Source: Dyella_B sp035486915 (GTDB lineage: Bacteria; Pseudomonadota; Gammaproteobacteria; Xanthomonadales; Rhodanobacteraceae). From it: a stretch of 17,833 nt of DNA. Where the stretch lies: contig NZ_DATHMR010000141.1 of assembly GCF_035486915.1 (NCBI RefSeq), positions 1 through 17,833 of the forward strand, read 5' to 3'. The position numbers were made by a program, and so were the translations under genes. Below, in pieces: positions 7,700-14,870 of this stretch; the stretch's first letter is position 1, and each line of letters begins with the position of its first letter. The notes beneath the pieces are model-generated. The model ran no database searches, was not told where the DNA came from, and saw only the letters and a list, made by a program, of their open reading frames with translations.

Positions 7700-7705
7700 G
7701 GGGAG
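7700..7705 (+). promoter_or_regulatory. Shine-Dalgarno sequence that decides the GH65 fusion start
   Basis: GGGGAG ends 5 bases before GTG 7711. The same bases would lie inside the coding region if ATG 7693 were used, and that ATG has no well-spaced ribosome-binding site of its own. This favours GTG 7711. Confidence 0.65.
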
Positions 7706-7710
7706 AAAGC

Positions 7711-10700
7711 GTGCTCAGCCACGATGTGCCATCGCATGCCACGGAGACGGCACCCCAGGCATCGACCGATCCCTGGCGGATGGTGATTGCGCATCGCCCG
7801 ACCGAAAGCGAGCAAGCCAGGCTCGAAAGCCTGTTTGCGCTCGCCAACGGCACGCTGGGCGTGCGCGGTGGTCTGGAAGAAGGCCGCAGTCCGACCCAGG
7901 GCACTTTTCTTACCGGGGTGTGGGAACGCACCCCGATCGAATATCACGAACGTTTTCCCGGTTTCGCCCGTACCACCGACACACGCGTGCCCGTCCCCGA
8001 CGGCACGCGCATCGATGTACGCCTGGGCGAAACCCTGGTGGATCTCAACGAAGGCGAATGGCTGGCGTTCGAGCAAACGCTCGATCTAAAGGCCGGTTGT
8101 CTGCAACGAACACTGCACTGGCGCTCTCCCACCGGCGTGACTTTGCAGTTCGACGCGGAGCGGATCGTACCCCTGCACACGCACTCCCTCGTGTGCATCC
8201 GCTTTCGCGTCACCTCTACTGACTACAGCGGCCCCATTACCCTGGAATCGGCCCTGGTCGCCAACAACGTCGCTGCTGCACAAGGCGACGATCCGCGCAT
8301 CGGCGCGCGCATCGAAGGCGGGTTGAGTATCACCGCCTCCGACGCCGATGAAATGCTCGCGTCGATCTGCCAGCGCACGCGCAACAGCCATATCCGGCTC
8401 GCCAGCGGGCAACGTCACCGCATTGCGCAGGGTTTGCATTTCGCTCGCGCGATCCTCGAAGACGGACAAGGTGTACAGCAGCATTACACCGCGGACATGC
8501 AACCGCGCGACAGCGTGGTGCTGGAAAAGTATGTTGCCTATGCGTGGAGCCAACCGGAAGGCAAGGACTCGGAAACCGCGTTGCTGCACAACGTCACCGC
8601 AACGCTGGAAAACGCACTCTCGCAAAGCTTCGATGCCCATCGTGCGGACCAGGCCGACGCCTGCGACACATTCTGGCGCGAAGTCGATTTGTCGATCGAC
8701 GGTGCTCCCGACATTGAGCAAGCGCTGCGCTTCAATCTATTCCATCTGCTGCAATCGACCGGACGCGACGGAAGCGGAAGCGCTGCCGCGAAAGGACTGA
8801 CCGGCGAAGGCTACGAAGGTCATTATTTCTGGGATGCCGAAGCCTTTATTCTTCCGGTATTGGCACTCACGTCGCCGGAACAGGCGCGCAGCATGCTCCA
8901 GTACCGCGTGAACACGCTGGATCGCGCGCGCGCTCACGCACGTGAAATGAATCACCCGCTCGGCGCGCTGTATGCATGGCGAACCATCAGCGGCGACGAA
9001 TGTTCCGCTTACTTCCCTTCCGGCTCGGCGCAATACCACATCAATGGCGCCATCGCGTTCGCGATACGACTGTATGTCGACGCCACCGGCGACACCGACT
9101 TGCTCGTCGACGGCGGCGCGGAAGTGCTGTTCGAGACGGCGCGTATCTGGCTGCAGGCCGGCACCTACAACCCGCGCCGCGGCAACGCCTTCTGCATTTG
9201 CCAGGTGACAGGTCCAGACGAATACACCGCGCTGGTCGACAACAACTACTACACCAATCACATGGCGCAGCAGCATCTGCGTTACGCCGCCGTGGTTGCC
9301 GCACAGTTGGCGAATGATCGCCCGGACGAATTCGCGCGCATCGCCGCAGCCATCCATCTCTCGGAAAAAGAAATCGCCGGGTGGCTATCCGCTGCGGATG
9401 CGATGTATCTCCCGGTCGACCCTGCGCTGAACATCTTTCCGCAGGACGACGATTTTCTCGACAAGCCCCGACTCGCCATTGCACAACATGGCAACCACGG
9501 TCATCGTCCGTTGCTGCTGCAGTTGCATCCGCTCACCATCTATCGCCACCAAGTGTGCAAGCAGGCCGACGTGTTGCAGGCGTTTGTGCTGGCCGGCAAC
9601 GCCATCGACAAAGACAGCAAACGCCGCAACTTCGATTACTACGAAGGCGTCACCGTGCACGATTCCACGCTGTCGGCCTCCACGTTCAGCATCGTTGCCG
9701 CCGAGGTGGGTTACGCCGACAAGGCGTACAAGTATTTCCTCGATACACTGCGCGTTGACTTGGACAACCTGCACGGCAACACGTCGCACGGCGTGCATAT
9801 GGCTGCCATGGCAGGCAGTTGGCTTGCCTTCGCGTGGGGATTTGGTGGCATGCGTTCCGTGAATGGACGCCCATCGTTCGCGCCGGCGCTTCCTGCCGCG
9901 TGGCGCGGTTATCAATTCGGCATACGCTGGCAGAACAGTCATATTCGCGTGTCCGTCACGAAAAATGGTGTGGACTACCTTCTGCGCGAAGGTACGTCAA
10001 CGGAAATTCTGCATCACGGAAAGCTTTTGGTATTAAGCCCGAGACAGACCGTCAGCATGCCGCTGCAAGCTACTGCTTTACCGTCGCCACTATTGAAGGG
10101 AGTCATTTTCGATCTCGATGGTGTCATCGCCGACACTGCCGTGGTGCATCACGCGGCTTGGCAGAAGCTCGCATCGGAAGTAGGTATTCCGTTCGACGAT
10201 ACCGTGGGCGAACGGTTGAAAGGCGTCGATCGCCGCGGCTCGCTCGATATTCTTCTGGAGAAATCGCCGCGCGCGTTTTCCGAAGACGAAAAAGAAGCCC
10301 TCGCTACGCGCAAGAACAACTATTACCGCGAACAGATCGAACGCTTCGGCCCGCAAAATTTGTTGCCAGGCGCACAAAAAGCGATCGAATCGGTGCGTCG
10401 CGCCGGATTGAAGACGGCGCTGGCTTCTGCCAGCCGCAATGCATCGCTTTTGCTGGAACGACTCGGCATCGCCGATCTTTTCGATTACGTGGTGGACGCC
10501 AACCACATCCATCGCGCCAAACCCGATCCTGAAATTTTCCTTGCCGCCGCACGCGGCCTCGGTCTGGCACCGAGCGAATGCCTCGGCGTGGAAGACGCCG
10601 CGGCAGGCATTGCCAGCATCCACTCAGCAGGGATGAAAGCGGTGGGAATTGGTCACGCGCAAGCGTTGGCCGGAGCAGACGTGCTGTTGCCGAACGTCGC

Positions 10701-10731
10701 CGCGTTCGACATCAGCTTGTTCAAGACATAA
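7711..10731 (+). CDS. bifunctional GH65 alpha-glucoside phosphorylase / beta-phosphoglucomutase fusion
   Basis: A 1006-residue cytoplasmic fusion with no signal peptide. Residues ~15-780 are a GH65 disaccharide phosphorylase. The catalytic acid E504 lies in VTGPDEYTALVDNNYYTN. The HDSTLS motif (H650-S655) and NTSHGVHMAAMAGSW fit the phosphate-binding region of inverting phosphorylases, where hydrolases carry a base glutamate. Residues ~794-1006 are a complete HAD beta-phosphoglucomutase: FDLDGVIADT (D801 nucleophile, D803 acid/base), cap ERLKGVDRRGSLDIL, ASASRN, AKPDPEIF and GVEDAAAGI. Expected flux: alpha-disaccharide plus phosphate to glucose plus beta-glucose-1-phosphate, then glucose-6-phosphate. 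GTG 7711 is chosen for its ribosome-binding site; ATG 7693 is the alternative. Specificity (kojibiose, nigerose, trehalose or maltose) is not settled. It is the first gene behind the LacI operator. Confidence 0.93.
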   Translation: MLSHDVPSHATETAPQASTDPWRMVIAHRPTESEQARLESLFALANGTLGVRGGLEEGRSPTQGTFLTGVWERTPIEYHERFPGFARTTDTRVPVPDGTRIDVRLGETLVDLNEGEWLAFEQTLDLKAGCLQRTLHWRSPTGVTLQFDAERIVPLHTHSLVCIRFRVTSTDYSGPITLESALVANNVAAAQGDDPRIGARIEGGLSITASDADEMLASICQRTRNSHIRLASGQRHRIAQGLHFARAILEDGQGVQQHYTADMQPRDSVVLEKYVAYAWSQPEGKDSETALLHNVTATLENALSQSFDAHRADQADACDTFWREVDLSIDGAPDIEQALRFNLFHLLQSTGRDGSGSAAAKGLTGEGYEGHYFWDAEAFILPVLALTSPEQARSMLQYRVNTLDRARAHAREMNHPLGALYAWRTISGDECSAYFPSGSAQYHINGAIAFAIRLYVDATGDTDLLVDGGAEVLFETARIWLQAGTYNPRRGNAFCICQVTGPDEYTALVDNNYYTNHMAQQHLRYAAVVAAQLANDRPDEFARIAAAIHLSEKEIAGWLSAADAMYLPVDPALNIFPQDDDFLDKPRLAIAQHGNHGHRPLLLQLHPLTIYRHQVCKQADVLQAFVLAGNAIDKDSKRRNFDYYEGVTVHDSTLSASTFSIVAAEVGYADKAYKYFLDTLRVDLDNLHGNTSHGVHMAAMAGSWLAFAWGFGGMRSVNGRPSFAPALPAAWRGYQFGIRWQNSHIRVSVTKNGVDYLLREGTSTEILHHGKLLVLSPRQTVSMPLQATALPSPLLKGVIFDLDGVIADTAVVHHAAWQKLASEVGIPFDDTVGERLKGVDRRGSLDILLEKSPRAFSEDEKEALATRKNNYYREQIERFGPQNLLPGAQKAIESVRRAGLKTALASASRNASLLLERLGIADLFDYVVDANHIHRAKPDPEIFLAAARGLGLAPSECLGVEDAAAGIASIHSAGMKAVGIGHAQALAGADVLLPNVAAFDISLFKT

Positions 10732-10799
10732 CGCGGCCAACAGCAGACGTGGTTTACGCCACGCAAACATCTACAAAAACCGTTTGGGGAGAACGATCG

Positions 10800-13367
10800 A
10801 TGAACAGCAAGTCTCTAACTCGTTTAGCACTACCAGCGGCGATCGCGGCCACGCTGATGTCCGGCGCCGTGTATGCCCAGCAGACCAGTCAGACAACGTC
10901 CACGCAAAGTTCGACCACCACAACGGCACCCGCCAGCACAACGCCACCGGCAAGCCCCGGTGCGCAGCAAGCGGCGAATGCGAAAAATGCCTCGACCCTG
11001 GAACAAGTCGTCGTGACAGGCACGGCGACGATGGGCGGCGTGAAGAAGATCGATGCAGCCTATTCGATCACCTCCATGTCCTCTCAAGAGATCAAGGAAT
11101 CCAACCCCGTCAGCGCAGCCGATCTGCTGAAAGCATCGCCGGGCATTTTCCCGGAATCCTCCGGCGGCCAGACCGGTGCGAATATCGAAGTCGCGGGCTT
11201 CCCGGGCGGCGGCGACGCACCTTACGTCACGTTCCTGATGAACGGCTCGCCACTCTATCCCATGGCGCTATCCTTCCTGGATAACTCGTCGTTGACGCGT
11301 ATTCCTGACGATACGATCGATCGCGTGGAAGTTGTGCAAGGCGGCCCCGCAGTGCTCTACGGCCCAGGTCAGCCGGGTGCCACGGTAAACCTTATCCAGA
11401 AGGAAGGCACCGACGTACCGTCCGGTGATATCGGTTATACGGCTGGCTCCGATGGTTTGCAGCGCATAGACGGCTTCCTTGGTTTCAAGATTGCAAACAA
11501 CTGGTACGGCAGCGTAGGTGGCTGGTGGCGGCGCGATGACTATCGCGATCCGCAATTCACGGCCGACCAAGGCGGTTCTCTGGCCGCCACGCTGACGCGC
11601 GACTGGGATAGCGGCTCGCTGATGTTCTACGCGCGCGCGCTCAAAGACCACAATCAGTTCGTGACCGATACACCCATCTTGAACCCCAACAAGGGTGATT
11701 TTTCCAATTACCCAGGGTTCGATCCACTCTACGGAACGTTTAGCAGCAAAGCCGACCAATACGAAACGATCCAGGTCTCGCCGTGCCACCCACTGGGCTG
11801 CACGCCCGGGGGCATTCCGTTGAACTTGGCGAAGGGGCGCGGCGCCGACATCCATACGTTCGGCAGCAATTTCGACTGGGATTTCGGCAACGGTTGGTCG
11901 ATCTCGAACAAGCTCGGTTTCACCGGCGGACAGATGAACACCATCTCGTTCTTCAGCACCGGGGCCAATCCGGAGTCGTTGAGCAGTTACATAGCGAGCG
12001 CAGAAACTGCCAACAACTTGCCAGCGGGCAGTCCGGTCACGGCCACCTACACCAACAACGGACAGGCGGCAAACCTAAACCAGAACGTCACCACGCAAGG
12101 TTATTGGTACGTACACAAGCGCCTCGCCACGATCAGCAATGAGTTCCACGTCAGCAAGGAACTGTTTGATGGCAACACGCTGACCCTGGGCAACTACACC
12201 GCGGTCTACAACGATCACGATACGTGGTACCTGGGTAACAACATGCTGCTGCAGGCGATCAGCAATCCGAATCCGATCGCGGTCGACATCGATGCCAACG
12301 GCAACACGTACCAGCTGGCCAGCCCGCAGGGCTTCGTCAGCGGACCGAGCACGGCGATCCAGGAACGATGGAACGGCTTTAATACCGCGTTCTTCCTGAC
12401 CGATAGCTGGAAGTTGGATAACTGGTTGTTCGACGCCGGTTTCCGCGAGGAACGCCAGCAGCTCAGTGGCGGCATCCAGAATACGGCTACTGGCGATCTG
12501 GATGACAATCCACTCACCTTGTACAACAACAATTCGCAATATCTCGCATCGGGCTTGAATTACATCAAATACAAAAAGTCCGCGCCGTCATGGACCATTG
12601 GTGCGAACTACGAGTTCACCCCGAACATGAGTGCGTACGTACGACTCAATGACGGCGTGCACTTCCCTGGCTTTGACGATCTGCGCGGCGCGTACCCCGG
12701 CAGCGTTCCGGTGCAGAAGATTCATAACCAGGAAATCGGCTTCAAGTATCAGTCCAGTTGGGTGTATCTGGATGCCAGCGCCTACCACCGCCTGTTCTTC
12801 GGTGTGCCGTACAGCTATATCGGTCCGACAGGCCAAAATATCTCGCTGCTCTACGGTAGCAACACCAAGGGCCTGAATCTGTCGGCGACGTTCAAGCCGT
12901 TCGAAAACTTCACCGTGTTGTTGAGCGGCGACTACATGGAAGGTTACTACTCCAACACCGGCCTGGAGCCGTATACGACACAGTCGGGCGAGGCGGCATT
13001 CGCCAGTATGTATGGCAAGTATTTGCAGCGTCAGCCGCGCGTGCAGTTCCGTCTGCGGCCGGCCTACACGTTGCCGACGAGCTGGGGCAGCATCCGTGGA
13101 TGGCTCACCTACGAGTACGTGGGCAGCCGCTACGGCGACCTGATCGAACAGCAGCCGTTGGGCAGCTACTACGACCTGAGTTTCGGCGTCCAGGCGATGG
13201 TCGGACAGCATTGGGAATACAGCGTCACCGGCACCAACATGACCAACCAGATCGGCATCACCGAAGGCAACGCGCGTCTGTTTGGCTTTGCCAGCACCGG
13301 CGGCGTGATTCTGGCTCGCTCCATCATGGGCCGCGAGGTTCAAGGCCAGATCAAATACAACTTCTGA
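10800..13367 (+). CDS. TonB-dependent outer-membrane receptor (sugar uptake type)
   Basis: An 855-residue outer-membrane active transporter energised by TonB-ExbBD. It has a signal peptide (residues 1-26, cleavage likely VYA|QQ), then a Thr/Ser/Ala/Pro/Gln-rich linker (27-65). A TonB-box-like stretch follows (LEQVVVTGT, 67-75), then a plug domain (SAADLLKASPGIFP, IPDDTIDRVEVVQGGPAVLYGPGQPGATVNLI) and a long barrel ending GREVQGQIKYNF with C-terminal Phe. A loop with two close cysteines (SPCHPLGCTPG) may hold a disulfide. ATG 10800 has GGGGAG 8 bases upstream. It lies 68 bp after the phosphorylase fusion and before an MFS transporter, which suggests import of an alpha-glucosyl oligosaccharide. 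No siderophore genes are nearby, so an iron role is less likely. Confidence 0.93.
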   Translation: MNSKSLTRLALPAAIAATLMSGAVYAQQTSQTTSTQSSTTTTAPASTTPPASPGAQQAANAKNASTLEQVVVTGTATMGGVKKIDAAYSITSMSSQEIKESNPVSAADLLKASPGIFPESSGGQTGANIEVAGFPGGGDAPYVTFLMNGSPLYPMALSFLDNSSLTRIPDDTIDRVEVVQGGPAVLYGPGQPGATVNLIQKEGTDVPSGDIGYTAGSDGLQRIDGFLGFKIANNWYGSVGGWWRRDDYRDPQFTADQGGSLAATLTRDWDSGSLMFYARALKDHNQFVTDTPILNPNKGDFSNYPGFDPLYGTFSSKADQYETIQVSPCHPLGCTPGGIPLNLAKGRGADIHTFGSNFDWDFGNGWSISNKLGFTGGQMNTISFFSTGANPESLSSYIASAETANNLPAGSPVTATYTNNGQAANLNQNVTTQGYWYVHKRLATISNEFHVSKELFDGNTLTLGNYTAVYNDHDTWYLGNNMLLQAISNPNPIAVDIDANGNTYQLASPQGFVSGPSTAIQERWNGFNTAFFLTDSWKLDNWLFDAGFREERQQLSGGIQNTATGDLDDNPLTLYNNNSQYLASGLNYIKYKKSAPSWTIGANYEFTPNMSAYVRLNDGVHFPGFDDLRGAYPGSVPVQKIHNQEIGFKYQSSWVYLDASAYHRLFFGVPYSYIGPTGQNISLLYGSNTKGLNLSATFKPFENFTVLLSGDYMEGYYSNTGLEPYTTQSGEAAFASMYGKYLQRQPRVQFRLRPAYTLPTSWGSIRGWLTYEYVGSRYGDLIEQQPLGSYYDLSFGVQAMVGQHWEYSVTGTNMTNQIGITEGNARLFGFASTGGVILARSIMGREVQGQIKYNF

Positions 13368-13412
13368 AAACCGTTTGCTCCAGTGTTAATCGCCCTCCCC
13401 TCCCTGGGGCAC

Positions 13413-13444
13413 CCATGGCCGGGTGTGAAAACACCCGGCCATGG
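13413..13444 (+). terminator. strong hairpin after the TonB receptor gene (terminator or attenuator)
   Basis: A perfect 14-bp stem (CCATGGCCGGGTGT / ACACCCGGCCATGG) with a GAAA tetraloop, 45 bases after the receptor stop codon, followed only by TCTTTCC. The stem is very stable but the U tract is poor. It may end or thin the transcript, or protect the 3' end of the upstream mRNA, making receptor mRNA more abundant than that of the genes behind it. Confidence 0.6.
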
Positions 13445-13519
13445 TCTTTCCTGATCGCGTGAGTTGTAAAGTTGGTCCTGCCATGCGTGGCTCACGTATC
13501 GACTGCGACGGAGACAACG

Positions 13520-13549
13520 ATGTATTCGACCACGCATTTACTCGGGTAG
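13520..13549 (+). CDS. possible 9-residue leader peptide upstream of the MFS gene
   Basis: ATG 13520 has a good ribosome-binding site (GGAG, 6 bases upstream) and opens a 9-codon frame reading MYSTTHLLG, ending at TAG 13547-13549. The MFS start is 10 bases further on and has only a weak site of its own. Its function, if any, would be translational coupling or attenuation between the receptor and transporter genes. It is very short and could be fortuitous. Confidence 0.3.
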   Translation: MYSTTHLLG

Positions 13550-13559
13550 GCCGGTCACC

Positions 13560-14825
13560 ATGAATCGATTTCGCATGATCGCTGCGCTGGCGTTGATCTA
13601 CATGGTCTTCGCGATTCTGCTCAACAGCGTGGGTCCGGTCATCCTGCAATCGATTTCCACCTTTGGTGTCGACAAGCCGCAAGCGAGTCTGCTCGAGCTA
13701 TTCAAGGATCTTCCGATTGCGATCACGTCGTTTCTGGTCGCGTCGTTTCTTCCGTTGCTGGGTTACCGCCGATCCATGATGACCGCGCTTGGCATCGTGG
13801 CGTGTGCATGTGTGCTGATGCCGTTGTATCCCAGTTTCCACACCACTGAATTACTTTTCACCTGTGTCGGCATTTCGTTCGCGCTGACCAAGGTCTCCGT
13901 GTATTCCTCGATTGGGCTTCTGACGAACGATCGAAGCGAGCACGGCCGACTTACTAACACCATTGAAGGTCTCTTCATGGTGGGCGTTCTTATTGCCGGC
14001 TTCTTGTTCAGTGCCTTTGTCGATCGCAGTGCGCCAGCCAATCCGTCGTGGCTGAATGTTTATTGGGTGCTCGCAGCGATCTGTGTACTGGTGATCGTCT
14101 TGCTTGCCACCTCGCAACTCGACGAATCGGAAGCACGCAGCAAAGAAACCAAGTCGATGCGCGGCTCGCTACTAGAAATGATGCATCTGTTCTTCCGGCC
14201 GCTGGTCTACGTCTTTCTCGCATCGGCATTTCTTTACGTATTGATCGAGCAGAGCTTCAGCACATGGCTACCGACGTTCAATAATGAAATTCTCAAGCTG
14301 CCAAATACCATGAGTATTCAGCTGTCGACGATCCTTGCCGCCGCGTCGGCGGTCGGCCGCATTGCCGCGGGTCAAGTATTGCGTCGCATGCCCTGGTACG
14401 TCCTATTGAATCTGTGCGTGGTCGGCATGGGCTTGCTGGTGATGCTCACCTTGCCACTGGCGCACGGCGTCACGGCACGCGCAAACGCCGGCTGGTTCAA
14501 TGCACCGATTGCAGCCTATCTGATACCGTTAATCGGATTGCTGATGGCGCCGATCTACCCCGTCATCAATTCGGTGGCACTCAGTTCGTTGCCCAAACCG
14601 TCGCATGCGGCGATGACTGGTCTTATCGTCATTTTTTCCGCGCTGGGCGGCACACTTGGCTCGCGCATTACGGCCATCGTCTTTTCACGCTTCGATGGCA
14701 TACACGCCTTTTATTTCTCGCTCGTTCCGATGCTGCTAATCCTGGTCACGCTGTTCCTCTTCAAACGGGAAACCGACCGCATCGGCCAGGCGACGGCATC
14801 CATTACGCGTCTCATCGCCAAATAG
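13560..14825 (+). CDS. MFS transporter, putative sugar permease
   Basis: A 421-residue polytopic inner-membrane protein with about 12 hydrophobic segments in two halves around a polar central loop (SQLDESEARSKETKSMRGS, about residues 183-201). The layout and length fit a major facilitator proton-sugar symporter, of the general type related to fucose/glucose permeases. The second half includes TMSIQLSTILAAASAVGRIA and YLIPLIGLLMAPIYPVINS, the latter typical of that group. Substrate is inferred from context only: a disaccharide or glucose released in the periplasm. ATG 13560 lacks a strong Shine-Dalgarno sequence, and a possible leader peptide ends just before it. The next gene starts 45 bases downstream, consistent with one transcript. 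Confidence 0.88.
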   Translation: MNRFRMIAALALIYMVFAILLNSVGPVILQSISTFGVDKPQASLLELFKDLPIAITSFLVASFLPLLGYRRSMMTALGIVACACVLMPLYPSFHTTELLFTCVGISFALTKVSVYSSIGLLTNDRSEHGRLTNTIEGLFMVGVLIAGFLFSAFVDRSAPANPSWLNVYWVLAAICVLVIVLLATSQLDESEARSKETKSMRGSLLEMMHLFFRPLVYVFLASAFLYVLIEQSFSTWLPTFNNEILKLPNTMSIQLSTILAAASAVGRIAAGQVLRRMPWYVLLNLCVVGMGLLVMLTLPLAHGVTARANAGWFNAPIAAYLIPLIGLLMAPIYPVINSVALSSLPKPSHAAMTGLIVIFSALGGTLGSRITAIVFSRFDGIHAFYFSLVPMLLILVTLFLFKRETDRIGQATASITRLIAK

Positions 14826-14870
14826 CGCCGGCAAGATGGGCAAGTGCGACGCATCAACGCTGGAGTTTCC

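Noticed and set aside
10732..10799. A separate promoter or operator for the TonB receptor gene
   Set aside because: The 68-bp gap contains a weak 5-bp dyad (CGTGG/CCACG) and a good ribosome-binding site, but no convincing -35/-10 pair and no copy of the GATATCGATATC site.
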